Assembly (NCBI RefSeq): GCF_036898095.1
Contig: NC_090768.1
Location: forward strand, 46,177,951-46,241,950
Origin: Palaemon carinicauda
Lineage: Eukaryota; Arthropoda; Malacostraca; Decapoda; Palaemonidae
Length of the DNA stretch: 64,000 nucleotides
Direction of reading: 5' to 3'
Shown here: positions 1 to 14,189 of the stretch, piece after piece
Layout: each line of letters begins with the position of its first letter
Position numbering within the stretch: the first letter of the stretch is position 1
The notes under the pieces: generated by a model
The model's input: the letters and a program-made list of their open reading frames with translations, nothing else
Databases searched by the model: none
What the model was told of the DNA's origin: nothing
Position numbers and translations under genes: made by a program

Positions 1-470
1 ATTAATTGAAGGTTGTCACCGAATCTAAAAACCATACCTACAAGAAAACAACATAACATGTATATAATTAAAGATCCTACAGTATGAGGAAATGAAAGAG
101 AAGGTAAAGTTCCGGTTACATCATAAAATATTTTCAAAGAATTGTTCGTTTGACAACTCAAAGGGAGAAATTTCTATCAAGCGAGATGTCGATCTTCCTT
201 GTGATGTCATCTGACCACCGTACCGGAAGGATTTCATATCATCCAGGGATATTCAGGACAGATACCATGAGGACAAAGGAATAGCCTTAGAATAGGGTAT
301 TCATGATTTGGACATAAGATAAGGAAATGTTGCTCACTTATATCAATATGTTCAGTCACGTAATTTGGAGCAATAACAAATATAGTGTGATAGTAGGTCA
401 TATATTTGTTGTTTATAGATATACATACATATAAAATGACTTAACAGCCAATAAATAATGTTATTGTGAA
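1..470. other. No recognisable feature
   Basis: AT-rich single-copy-looking sequence with stop codons in all frames. Nothing resembling a domain, RNA gene or known repeat was seen. Confidence 0.5.
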
Positions 471-1840
<1,370 letters not shown>

Positions 1841-1844
1841 TATA

Positions 1845-2304
<460 letters not shown>

Positions 2305-3618
2305 TCATACTCATCTCCTACTACGGCCACTGACGCAAAGTGCCTCGGTTAGATTTCGCCAGTCGTCTCTATTTAGAGCTTTTAAATCAATACTTCTCCA
2401 TTCATCATCTACCTCACGCTTCACAGTACTTAACCATGAAGACCAGGGGTTTCCTACTCTTCTAGTGCCTCGTGGAGGCCTGTTGAAATTTGTAATTTTA
2501 GGCGACTTGATTTCCAAATTTGACTTAACCTAGCCATTGTCTGATTTACTTTTTCCAATCTTTCATTAAACTCAAATTCTAGAGATCCCGTATTAGAGAT
2601 CAGGGTTCCTAAATATTTAAATGATGCCATCTCAATAATCCTTTCTCCTTCCAATGATATTTCATCTTCCATTGCATATTTCGTTCTAATCATCTATGAC
2701 TTTCTTCTATTTATCTTGAGCCTAACATCATGTGACATTCCATGCAATCTGCTAAACAAGCTTTGCAAGTCCTTTGGTGATCTGTTAATATGAACAGTGC
2801 CATCTGCATACTCGTAGGTCTGCTAATTTCCGGTTACCAATCGAGACTAATCCTTCTCCACCATCCCCAACTGTTCTATGCATTACAAAATCCATGAAGA
2901 CTATAAACAACACAGGTGAGAACACATTCCCTTTGAGTACTCCACTGTCCACTGGAAATTAGTTTGAAAGGACTCCACTAACATTAACATTGCCTTTCCT
3001 ATGCTCATGAACACTTAATTAAATTCACATATTCAAGAGGAACTCCATAATAAAGCAGGACTCTCCATACAATTAGTTGGTGCACACTAGCAAAGGCTTT
3101 TTTATAGTCCACAAATGCCATCAAAGGTGGATTTCCATATTCTACACATTACTGTACCTCATGTCTTAAAATGAAAATTTGGTCAGAACAACTACCTTTT
3201 CGAAATTCTGCTTGTTCATCTCTCAGCTTTTCATCAATCTTCCTCTTCAGTCTCCTTAGAATGAGCATACTACTGTATATATTTTCATGACAACTGATGT
3301 AAGTGTGACGCCTCTGCAATTATTGCAATCAGTCAGATATCCTTTTTTTTTCATTTTTACCAAGACTCCCAACTCCCATTTGCCTCTTCACGCTACATTC
3401 TACACAAAAATCTTGTAAGTATTCTTGGAGTCACTTCATTTTCGGCCAATATAATCTCAGCAGTTATTCCATCGTATCCAGAAGCTTTCCATCACAAGAT
3501 TTTTACTGAAAGATTCAACCTCAAACACACTGAATTCATTCAATTCCACATCAACGTCTTCCTCACCTTCAGGTATATTAATCAAATTATTCCATTTATA
3601 TCTCCTATTCATGACTTC
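2305..3618 (-). mobile_element. LINE-A copy 1: degraded reverse transcriptase and C-terminus
   Basis: Minus-strand remnant of a non-LTR retrotransposon ORF2. In the element's own order one can read a linker with acidic residues (EEDVDVELNEF, near 3530-3565), a stretch reading PRILTRF (near 3400), RT motif GVTLTS, DEQAEFRKGS (near 3215), motif A AFVDYKKAFAS (near 3095), a damaged catalytic box at 2799-2810 that reads YADG where a YADD is expected, then YLGTLISNTGSLE (near 2600) and the C-terminal RRVG...[11 protein letters not shown] block (2330-2470). Several frameshifts and stops break the frame. Between KLQI and the PxGTRRVG block about 275 bp present in the 58-59 kb copy is missing, with a frame change at about 2480-2492. 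Clade not assigned; the C-terminal style is RTE-like. Non-functional. Confidence 0.87.
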
Positions 3619-3628
3619 ACTACATACA

Positions 3629-3630
<2 letters not shown>

Positions 3631-3680
<50 letters not shown>

Positions 3681-3903
3681 CGTGTATATATGTATATATA
3701 TATAATATATATATACATATTACATATATATAATATACATATTACATATATATGATATACATATTACATATATATAATATGAATATTACATCTATATGAT
3801 ATACATATTACATCTATATGACATACAAATTACATATATATAATATGCATATTACATATATATAATATACATATTACATATAATATACATATTACATATA
3901 TAA

Positions 3904-3958
<55 letters not shown>
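3631..3958. repeat. (TA)n plus 22-bp AT-rich tandem array
   Basis: Pure TA repeats at about 3631-3673 lead into a tandem array from about 3711 to 3905 with a clear 22-base period (core TACATATATATAATATACATAT with variants), some 8 to 9 copies, then pure TA again at 3909-3958. It lies at the 5' boundary of LINE-A copy 1. Confidence 0.9.
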
Positions 3959-3959
<1 letters not shown>

Positions 3960-3960
<1 letters not shown>

Positions 3961-5270
3961 GGCCTTCTCTACTCTCTTGATAGAAATCTTTCTATTCGAA
4001 ACCCTACTTCCTTAACACCCATAAATTGTTTCTTTATTGGTTGAATCGTAATATTTCCAATGTTCTTATACGACAAATACAGTTTATCTTTTTACGTTCA
4101 AACTTTCCACATATCTGTTACCTAACTACCACGTAATCCCAGAATACTATTCCTGGTCTAAACCAGTGCCATTGTGTTCTTCCGCTACAAGTCTTCACTT
4201 TCTTATTCGAAATCCTATCACACACTTTACCAGGTCTAATTAGTAAATGCACGTCCTTACAACTCTTCACAGTCTCCACAATCCTTATCTTCATACAATG
4301 GAACAATTATTCATCTTAGTTGTTGTTCAGCAGCCCTACGCTCAACTACATAATCTGACTTGTAATCCCATTAACTCGTAGACCTAAAGTCTTAATTCTT
4401 TATACTCTTAACTGCCCTTGCATCCACAACATTCACTTTTATAAGTGCAGTATTCTCAACCTAATATCAAACCCCCACCTCTTGCATCAGTTTTATCCAA
4501 CACATTCACATAATTCTCGAGATAATCTCATTAGACCCATGACTACATTCACTTCAGACCTCATCTTTATAAAATATATGCATCTTTTATTTCAAGATCC
4601 CTTCGTTCTTCACCTTTACTCCTTGCCTTACCTCGCTTGTAGAAATACTTTTCATTTTCCATAAAGCTCTTTGTCACCTTCTCCCCTCCTTTTTTAAACT
4701 GGAATTATATCCCTGTATTCTTCTAACCATACATTTTTTTATTCACACGCATTTCCTCTTAAGTTTGTAATTGCCAAGATCTTTTTAACATCTAATTCGT
4801 TATCTATCTGAGGTGGCATGTCCTCTTCCATCTATGCTCTTTAATGCATTTTCCAAAACCCTTCTGCACACTTAACGCAGATTCTTCTTCAGCAGGATAT
4901 ATTTATACGTCTATTTGATTGCCAAAATAATCATCACCAAGGGAGTGGAACATACGGCCATATTTACCTTGATTTGATTGAAAATTTCATGTATAGGGTT
5001 ATTCATCATCATTGATGGGCTCCAGTTTATTTTCCACTAATAATATGTTCTTTCCAAGGATGAAATTCAGGGTTCCTTGAATAAAACGGAAATTACTTTC
5101 TATGTACTTCAAAACAGAAGTCTTCAATGTTTCAACAGCAAAATTCTAAAGTAAATAACTTTTGTTATATGATACACACTCACTCTCTTGGGCATTTACT
5201 CGATCATTTTGAAGCACACGTGTCTCTTCAATATTCTTCCTCGCGGGTAAAGCTCCACACTAATGTAAAG
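3960..5270. other. Unassigned, pyrimidine-rich top strand
   Basis: Same C/T-rich style on the plus strand as 1.0-1.8 kb. The longest minus-strand frame (4118-4306, 62 codons) has no recognisable motif. I see no gene. Confidence 0.3.
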
Positions 5271-5273
5271 ATG

Positions 5274-5277
<4 letters not shown>

Positions 5278-5351
<74 letters not shown>

Positions 5352-5362
5352 TTTTCCCTACT

Positions 5363-5437
<75 letters not shown>
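5278..5437. repeat. (GA)n followed by (TA)n
   Basis: Pure GA repeats (5278-5347) and pure TA repeats (5368-5437), each 70 bases, separated by a 20-base non-repetitive spacer. Confidence 0.98.
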
Positions 5438-5439
<2 letters not shown>

Positions 5440-5441
<2 letters not shown>

Positions 5442-6310
5442 TATCTACTAACTAATATACACACAAGTGAACATACAAAACTCAAAAGGAATTCACAGAA
5501 TTATTCTCAAATTCTTCTCATCGCTACTCAAGTTGTCATCATTTCTCCTCTTTTATTCTCACTTTTGTACATTATAAACACACATTTTAATGTAATGCGA
5601 GTGGAGAATGGTATAGATTGTCTAAATTCCAAGTGTATTTATTATTTCAATGCTTTAATGTTGATTATAATTGATAGTAAGCAATTTTTTCAGGATGAAT
5701 CGATCAAAGTCTAATATTTACAAACATTAAAGAATATGGGAGAGTTGTTAAGAAAAAAAAATTCTTTGAAGAATATTTTGACAGTAAAATCAATAATTTT
5801 TTCCCTGAACATTCATGGGACTTAATACAACATTATTTTGAGGAATTAAATATGTTTTTCTTTTTCTGCAGTCATATTTGACCTTCATCTCAGGTCTATG
5901 TATAGAACATGTCATTAAGCTGCCTGTTCTGTCATCTTTTAGAAAAGAAAAAGCCTTTAATCAATGGATACACGTAACCGTCTCCGGAGTCTTATCAGTT
6001 TGGTTATTACATTCCTTATGGTTATGAATCGTTCAACTCCATTGCATATTTTGTTTCTCCATATTCAAGCCAACAGAAAATTGGCATGGAGCCCGTCAAT
6101 ACCCTCTCGAGTGTAAAGATGAAAAATGTGCATTTACTGCTTCAGAATCATGAAATTTTATGTCCTTGGTATTGGTGTCATACAGTAAAATATCAATACT
6201 ATTATCGACAAGAAGAACACGATGCAAAAGGAGGAAACTATACCACAGACCAATGTAGATAAAGTAATAAATTATTTAATTCATAAAATACCTTGTATTT
6301 GTGACGAATA
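5440..6310. other. No recognisable feature
   Basis: AT-rich sequence, stops in all frames, no known repeat recognised. Confidence 0.4.
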
Positions 6311-6318
6311 TGCGACAA

Positions 6319-6319
<1 letters not shown>

Positions 6320-6382
<63 letters not shown>

Positions 6383-6482
6383 ATGTATATATATATATAT
6401 ATATGTGTGTGTATGTATATATATATACATATATATGCATATACATACTTATATATAAATATATACATACATATGCATAAAT

Positions 6483-6536
<54 letters not shown>

Positions 6537-6551
6537 TATATACACATATAT
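6320..6551. repeat. Compound (TA)n-(TG)n-(TA)n microsatellite
   Basis: TA repeats (6320-6361), TG repeats (6362-6383), mixed TA/TG/CATA (6384-6485), then pure TA (6487-6534). Confidence 0.96.
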
Positions 6552-6605
6552 ATAATGGGATTCCAGGTAAATTGTTCGAAAACAAAATGCTCGAAATCAA
6601 TTTCT

Positions 6606-6720
6606 CGAAAAATGAACCGTAACAAGAGAGAACGGTCCAATGTAGTACTGTCTGGCTAGTCAAAGGACCTCATAACTCTCTAGCGGTAGTATCTCAACTG
6701 GTGGCTGGTGCCCTGGCAAA
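6606..6720 (-). mobile_element. Element N, 5' part only (copy N1)
   Basis: Read on the minus strand this starts with the same words as the plus-strand copies at 53.48 and 56.74 kb: CCAGCCACC...GTTGAGATACTACCGCTAG, then the CTTTGACT and ACGGTTCATTTTTC blocks. Similarity stops at about 6606, and the shared 3' tail with its (TAA)n is absent, so this is a 3'-truncated or rearranged copy. No coding capacity seen. Confidence 0.75.
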
Positions 6721-6919
6721 AATACAACCTTTTTTGGCACGCCTAAATTCTACACTTAATTTTGTTGAATATAGACCATGAATGGAACTGCAGTGTAATC
6801 CAGTTCGCTGTAACAAGATAGCTATGACGGAAAAAATTCTTAATGTCTGAAGACATGAACTGTTGCGGCTATACTATGAACAATATGTTCAAGATCTCAA
6901 TTTGCATTTTAATAAGGTC

Positions 6920-6923
<4 letters not shown>

Positions 6924-7003
<80 letters not shown>
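6924..7003. repeat. (GA)n microsatellite
   Basis: Eighty bases of uninterrupted GA. The Arg-Glu repeat frame across it is not a gene. Confidence 0.99.
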
Positions 7004-9780
7004 ATGCAGTTCAGATCTTTTGTATAGTATAAACGAACAAAATTGAGAAAGCATGGCACGTTTCAATCGAAAGAAAGGCTACTATAAGCCTCGCTCTTAA
7101 ATATTCAGCTCCATAAACACCATTTTATGACAAGTGTTAATTCAATCAAGCAATTCATCATTAACATTTGACAATTACTGTACACCCACAAGAGTTTATT
7201 GGCTCATCATTGTATGTTATCAAAACAAACGTGTTGGCCAAGTTTATTCAGTGATGCTGACATTTGACTTTGATTCGATAAATGCCCTTACAGAATAAAC
7301 AGTATACATCTCGCTCAAGTTGGATTATAAGATTAACGCCACAATTCTCTTTCGTTTTAATTGTAACCTATAGCGCAAAGCATGCCTCTCTTCATTCGTG
7401 GTAGCTTACAGATATGTAAAACACAGTTCAAACGAGAATCTTTGATAACAACAATGCATTAATGACTATTGCCAAATCACTATTAAGTATTGTCTAATAC
7501 ACTGTAGTCCATGTCCAAAATACAAAGCATTCATGCAAACGAGAAATCAGACTAAGTTTGATTTAAAAGAAGAGAATTTGCTCAAATTTGACTATAAATA
7601 TAACTTTTCATAATTAGATGGATGATAAAAGATTGGAGACTGACTGCTACAAATTTCAATCTCTTTAGATATCCTTGGACGGAAAACGTTTCAACTAGAA
7701 ATATTTACTATGTTTCTGTAAATTTAGGTGGACTTGCCTTGTGCCCACATACCGATAGGCTTACTGTATGTAACCAGGTTTCAAGGGATCATTGCTGGCA
7801 GTAGCACGTGTCAATTTAATATAAGTTACAAACATTAGGTGCATGAATTCGGTTGTACAATAATGATCAAAGGCATTAACACCTGATGCTCATTTCAAAA
7901 TTTGAAGCGTCTTATAGGTAAATATTTAAATCTCAATTATGATAAATATATTTTCTTAATAGAGTTAAAAAGTTAAAAGTTAAAAGAGGCCGCCTCCCTG
8001 GCATAATCAAATAATGCAATGTCCCTTTTAGTAACACACCTGAATACTCATGATTCATCTCTAAATATTATCATTCTAATAAGGTTACTATTTCGTGAAA
8101 TCTAGTAAAGTTATTTCTTTTTCTTTTTTTTGAGTTATAAGTTTTACAAGATTATTATAGATTTTTGACAAATAGATGACAGATCATTGAAAATTTCACT
8201 ACGCTACAGTCCTTCAAGAATAAAATATTAATCTTACAACACTAGCTATGATGATAGGCCTAACAGTATCCAAAAATGTACCTTCACCTTATATCAGGTT
8301 ATCACTAGGCTTTGACGAATAATTTAAAAGCATAACATACAATGAAATGGCAGATTCTAGAAATATAGGGTTTGCTTTCAACTAGAAAAGTACGCGAGTA
8401 CCTAAACGAGCAAGTAACACCCTTTGTCCACGTATTTGACACCGGTGAAACCAGACATTCTAAACGATTTATATATTTCATCCATAGGATATCTATGTAT
8501 TTCATCCATGTCTCTCTTGCTCTTTAAAGACGGCTGCGACGTTTGGAATATTCTAAATTCCTTTGAATCTTATGATTATTTTGGTTTCGTTCGTTGGAAT
8601 CCTATAAACTAAGTCCTTGTGTAATGAATATTTACCATGACACCGATATTCTCCTTAAATAAAAAAAAAAAAAAAAAAAAATTACGCTTGTAATAAAGCT
8701 GTTTTCGGTCAGAATCAATGTCCACATTATAAACTTCCCTGAAAAGATAATAGTTATTCTTCTCTATTTTGCTGCTCTCTGAAGCATGGTTTACAATGTC
8801 AATACTCTATTAACTTTTCAATGATTCAGTTAGGCTCATTATTAACTTGAAAAAATAAGACCTGAACTTTGGAACACTGGCTGATTTAGCGGAAATTCTA
8901 ATCGAATTATCCTAATAAATAGCTTCATTATTTGGATGAAGTCATCCATACATTATTTTTCTTAATCAGTAATTAGTATATTCAGTGAATACACTGCTGC
9001 AAACATTTAATAATACCAGTCTGACTCAAGGGAATTTTTTCAGTCATAATCTAACTATTCCATATTGATTGATTGATTGATTTCTGGTAACCTATGAACA
9101 ATCGGATATATTACGCAATATGAATAAGGTTGGTCAAATTCAAATACATTCCGGAAAATAGATTCTTAATTGTAAACTTAAAAAAATATATACAGTATCC
9201 CGGTCATCATCAAAAGTTCTACTTCCAATTCAAAACATTGGTTCCCTTCTAAAACTATTTTACTTGTCTATCTTAGTCATTACACAAAGTAACTTAAGAA
9301 TACAGAATATAGCTAGAGCAATAAACATTTTTACACATTTGTATTTCAAGTACTTACCAGATAAACTAAAGATTTGATATTACTCAATGACGTGGTTACT
9401 AAAACTTGAATAAGTTTGACAAACACAAGGGAATCATTGTGTTTCTTTAAAAATAACTTTCAGAAGGAAACGACTCTACGTTCAATGCTGAAAGCCATGA
9501 ATTAGACAATTCTTATACATTTGCATGGAACTCAGAATTAGCCAGCCAGACTTATATTTTGCTAAAAGCCCGTACTTGTGAAAACACGTTGTTAAAAACT
9601 AGAGAAGAAAAAAAGTAATAAAACTTAATTACCAGTCTATTCCTTGGAGATTAATTTCTTCTCGATATCCCGTCTTCTTTAAATTATGGTCTTTTTTGCA
9701 GCAACAGGAACATATAACGTAAGTCAAGTTTTTGAAGGGTGGTGAAAAATTTATAAACATACACGCTCATATGCTCGTAT
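7004..9780. other. No recognisable feature
   Basis: About 2.8 kb of AT-rich sequence without a frame longer than about 66 codons and without a motif I recognise. A poly-A run (8662-8681) and a GATT-type short run (9066-9083) are the only simple features; the latter resembles the tail of LINE-D but too little is left to call it. Confidence 0.45.
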
Positions 9781-9782
9781 AT

Positions 9783-9784
<2 letters not shown>

Positions 9785-9858
<74 letters not shown>

Positions 9859-9861
9859 AGA
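9785..9861. repeat. (TC)n microsatellite
   Basis: TC repeats with a single CCTC phase break near 9837. Confidence 0.99.
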
Positions 9862-10335
9862 ATATTCTGAGATTGGTCATGAGGGTGAAACAAGCAGGAA
9901 CAGTTTGGAAAAAAACATTAAAATTCAGAAGTGTTCGGAAGGGCAGGTAAAAACACTTCGAAAGGGTTAAACGTATTGCATGAAAAAGGTGTTGGAAACG
10001 AGTGGCATTAATATTCAGAATCTCAAAGACAGCGAAAGGCACGTGTAAACTACTGCGGAGGATTAGACGTGCTTCCTGTAAGCCCTCTAGGAAATTGCAC
10101 AAGTTAAGTTAGGTTTACACTTACGCAATTTTGTGTTACGGGCAGTTACGGCGTGGCTTCGCAAAAAACCGACAGTAAACCAATGCGGTGAGAGCCAAAA
10201 AATACCATTGTTGGGCGGCGTGGCCCTGGACCCGTGCGATGTGTGACGGGCATGTTACGGCGAGTTGTTGCAGTGACATTGCGGTGTCTTGCGAAGTGTT
10301 TCAACGCTGGTGCGGTTTCATGATTCGAGTTCATG
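9862..10335. other. Unassigned stretch with a GC-richer island
   Basis: From about 10130 to 10330 base composition rises to roughly half G+C, far above the flanks, with several GCGG and ACGGC words. Neither strand gives a recognisable protein. It may be a CpG-rich transposon terminus or a regulatory island; nothing decides between these. Confidence 0.3.
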
Positions 10336-10338
10336 ATG

Positions 10339-10339
<1 letters not shown>

Positions 10340-10426
<87 letters not shown>

Positions 10427-10503
10427 GATATATATATATATTACATATACTGTATAGGAATATATATAAATGAATATATATGAATATATGTGTATATATA
10501 TGA

Positions 10504-10572
<69 letters not shown>

Positions 10573-10600
10573 TAATATATATATACATATATATACATAT

Positions 10601-10680
<80 letters not shown>
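10340..10680. repeat. (CA)n-(TA)n compound microsatellite cluster
   Basis: CA repeats (10340-10368) run directly into TA repeats (10369-10423), then a mixed ATGAATATAT segment, TA repeats (10507-10569), and TA repeats (10610-10680). Confidence 0.97.
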
Positions 10681-10682
<2 letters not shown>

Positions 10683-11270
10683 TTGGGTAGTGAACCTGTG
10701 TAGGTATATGAAGTAATTAGCATATTCTTTAAGTGTATTACACAAGAGGCTCATGATCGGTAAGGTACTTTAAGTGTTATTGCCTCAGTAATAATACTTC
10801 TTATGTTGAAAACATACATGTATGTGTAATTTAAATACCTTTATTTAATAATTATATAACTCTAGCTTAGCAAAACAGTTTTCAACCAAAGAACCACGTT
10901 ATGTGATCATTACCGCTAGCTTCTTGTTACAAGGATAACTTGATACAAAAACAATTATTATTTCTCAATATAACTCAATAATAGCTTTATATCTTGGCGT
11001 ACACATAAGTTTATCAATTGATTTAATTAATCAGATTTGTTATGGCATTACTGTATATCACCACCTACAGCGTTATATTAACTCGATGACGTAATGTATG
11101 CGAACAATTTTATATATTTACAGTCAGTTCTCGGTAGAGACAAGTTAAATTACCAGAGCGAAACATATTCCGTGTTTATGCCATTAAATTATGTAAATGT
11201 ATTTCAGTCTTAGAAACACAAAGATATATTAGACAGACAGACAGAAAGACTAGCTGACAGGGTTGGAAAA
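10681..11270. other. No recognisable feature
   Basis: AT-rich, no usable frame and no recognised repeat. Confidence 0.4.
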
Positions 11271-11271
11271 T

Positions 11272-11372
<101 letters not shown>

Positions 11373-11396
11373 TACGCAGCGAGCCTTTGCCTTCAA

Positions 11397-11416
11397 CCAA
11401 CTAGCGTTGTAGCTTG

Positions 11417-11481
<65 letters not shown>
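11397..11481 (+). mobile_element. Severely 5'-truncated LINE-C/N tail
   Basis: CCAACTAGCGTTGTAGCTTGG followed by about 20 TAA units. This is the extreme 3' end shared by LINE-C and element N (compare 25806-25871 and 51915-51990). Only about 22 bases of element plus the (TAA)n tail are left, the form expected from a very short target-primed insertion. Which of the two families it came from cannot be told. Confidence 0.65.
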
Positions 11482-11484
<3 letters not shown>

Positions 11485-11589
11485 CTGCATGAGATTTATT
11501 CATGATTTAGCACCCAAGGAATATTAAGGGCAGTGACTTGTGCGGCTAAGGGTGTTAGTTTAATGTTGAGAATAAAAAATACGGGCGAC

Positions 11590-11612
11590 ACTCACACACG
11601 CACGCGCACGCG

Positions 11613-11692
<80 letters not shown>

Positions 11693-11716
11693 GTATGTAT
11701 ATAAGAGAGAGAGAGG
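11590..11716. repeat. (CA)n-(TA)n microsatellite with short (GA)n
   Basis: CACACGCACGCG-type run (11590-11625) leads into TA repeats (11626-11690) and a short GA run (11704-11715). Confidence 0.96.
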
Positions 11717-11941
11717 GTTCGGAATCAAGATAATTATGAGTAAACACAACTATTCCCTCCCAAAAAAAATTTCATAATTTACAGTATAAGAGATGAGCTG
11801 AGGAGACAAATAATGAAAAGGGGAATAAAGCTAAGCGCTTAGCTTGGATATCCAAATATGGACCTCAAGCGTTCCAATCGATTATGCAGCCTCTGAAACA
11901 ATACGAGGACCCTTACAGCTTCACTCGGCAACGAAAAAAAA

Positions 11942-11944
<3 letters not shown>

Positions 11945-11992
<48 letters not shown>
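11945..11992. repeat. (TC)n microsatellite
   Basis: Forty-eight bases of pure TC. Confidence 0.98.
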
Positions 11993-11996
<4 letters not shown>

Positions 11997-12990
11997 CCAA
12001 TACACGACTGTCCTTAACTAAATAATTGCCTTGGGATAATAATATTATCCTCATTCTGAGGGTATCATTTTATCGAATCATCAATAAAAAAAAACCGATC
12101 TTTTCTCATCCTTGTCAAAAAAATCCGCTGTAGTATCGAGTTCGCGAGTTTTATACACTTCTCCCATTCATTAAGGCGAGGAACAATGTTATTAACAATT
12201 TCTGGTATGTCAGCTTAAAATAGAGCCGGTCAATAAAACTGCTAAGTCTGTGGTCTTTGACGAGAGACATTTATCCAAGTCTCATTATTTTCAATAAGCA
12301 GCGACCAAGCTCAAAGAAAGGCCGCCATGATATTTCTAATGCCTCAATATTTCAGTAACACCTCATCCTTTTATAGGGTAGGAAGATCAAATGAAAACAG
12401 AAATTTCAGTTACACCATTTATCTTCAACACCATTAGCTATCAAAATTCGATGTTTAAAAATATAGGCTTCTATAACTGTATCCATTTTTTTTAAATGTA
12501 TACTACAAAGCCTATTCTGCTAAGATGACTTTTTCATTAACTACTTTGCACCAAAGGTTAAAATCAGACAGTAAAAGGTGGGGTTTTGCTTATGAAGACA
12601 GAAAAGACTTAACAAGAGATGATTATAAATTTTACGTTAAATTTCTCAGTTAACAAACCATTTAATAATCTGCCTTGAAGTCCGAAGTGTCTTCCTTACA
12701 AACATATGCAAAAACCTAACATATGAAGTCGAATACCGAAGTATATAAAACAAGCAACATTAAAACTCGAACAAGTTGCTTCCAAAAGCAGACTGTAATA
12801 CGGAAGCATTATAGAACAGCACTTAAATCGATAGAATTAAAAAAGTTAAGAAAAATGCAAACTGGGCAGTTTTCCTTTCAACGAGAAGCTGATCTTTTTT
12901 TTCCCAAATATTTCTGAACAAGCGAATGACGTTATATAAAATCTCAGACCCGCTAATTATCAAGGACACCATGAGGATATTATAAAGGAT
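11993..12990. other. No recognisable feature
   Basis: AT-rich. The longest frame (12723-12917, plus, 64 codons) is Lys-rich with no motif. Confidence 0.4.
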
Positions 12991-12992
12991 GC

Positions 12993-13047
<55 letters not shown>
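12993..13047. repeat. (TC)n microsatellite
   Basis: Pure TC repeats. Confidence 0.98.
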
Positions 13048-13050
<3 letters not shown>

Positions 13051-14189
13051 CTAGATTACGTAACCAACAGAATAATACTGACACACGTACGAATAAGTAA
13101 GGAGTAATAACATTGGGCTACAATGACCAATCATTATGCAAGTATTAAAAAATCTATTCTAAAACCCCTTAATATCATATTCCATCATAATAAAATAAAA
13201 AAAAAACAATCACATACAACTCATAAGAGGTACTAGAATTAGTTTATCCTAGTTTTTTTTTCTTGTATTTTGTATTCAATGCGTAAATTGATATTTGCAT
13301 ATTAAGTCGTCCCACATTTTTTCTTGTAGTGCCAGAGCCTTATTCGGATACCTATGACAGTCTCAGACTCTTTAAGAAAAATAATGACGTCTGATAAGTC
13401 GGGAGACGCAAACACGTCAGGCTAAAATTGATAGACTTAACCATAGGTCCTTCTCTTCTTGTACTCGAGTATCTTTAAGGTCATCAACTGGAGAGTCAAT
13501 ATAACCCTCGAGTTACATAAGGACGGCATCGAAATTGGAGAATCATCCTGCTCCCACTCAAAATGAATTGAAAGATTTGAAATCCGGCTCGGTTATGGCA
13601 TTATCCAACATCCACAATGGGAGGTAATTAAACAATATATTGATATTAGTTGAAGTGGTAGTGCAAAACTGGTTCTCATTATTTGCCGAGAGAAATAATC
13701 AATGCTATGAGTAAAAAGCAAAGAAATTATATTGTTATCCTCATGTAAATACCTGACAGGTAACAAAGTATAGGGAACGATATGTGCATGAAATTTAAGT
13801 GCTGACAACGATGGTATTATTCATGGGGCTGCTGTCCATACTACTTCCTTCCTTTCATTGACTTGAAACTTGGCTACATGCTCAAAATATCACGAGTTAA
13901 TGAAATTATACCAACTTCAGAACAAAAGGTTATCAAAACAATGCAGCTCCCCTTACACTAACTAATTATGATGTCATGTAGTCTTTACTGTTAATAACGA
14001 TGAACTCTCGGTAAACTAACGATTCTAAGCGCCTTGACTTTATTTAACATAGCTTCATGTATTACATAGTTAAAATTTCATCCAATTCCTGTTGTTCAGA
14101 TTCACGTTCAGAGTCTAGGCATAGCCTTGGGAACGGCGCCTCTAGTGATCTTGCGATATATTTTAGCTTTTAGCTTTCATTTCTTTTAT
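13048..14189. other. No recognisable feature
   Basis: AT-rich with only short frames. No repeat recognised. Confidence 0.4.

Noticed and set aside
3711..3905. Regular array considered as a CRISPR array
   Set aside because: Direct tandem repeat without unique spacers, AT-only, in an animal genome.
5127..5438. Open frames with Arg-Glu or Leu-Ser repeats over GA/TC arrays
   Set aside because: Translations of (GA)n or (TC)n. The other cases at 6843, 9684, 20416, 37195, 51398, 54397, 57457, 59879 and 63107 were dropped for the same reason.
9066..9083. GATT run followed by TTTCTGG, like the LINE-D tail
   Set aside because: Only about 20 bases and the following words do not match the LINE-D 3' UTR.
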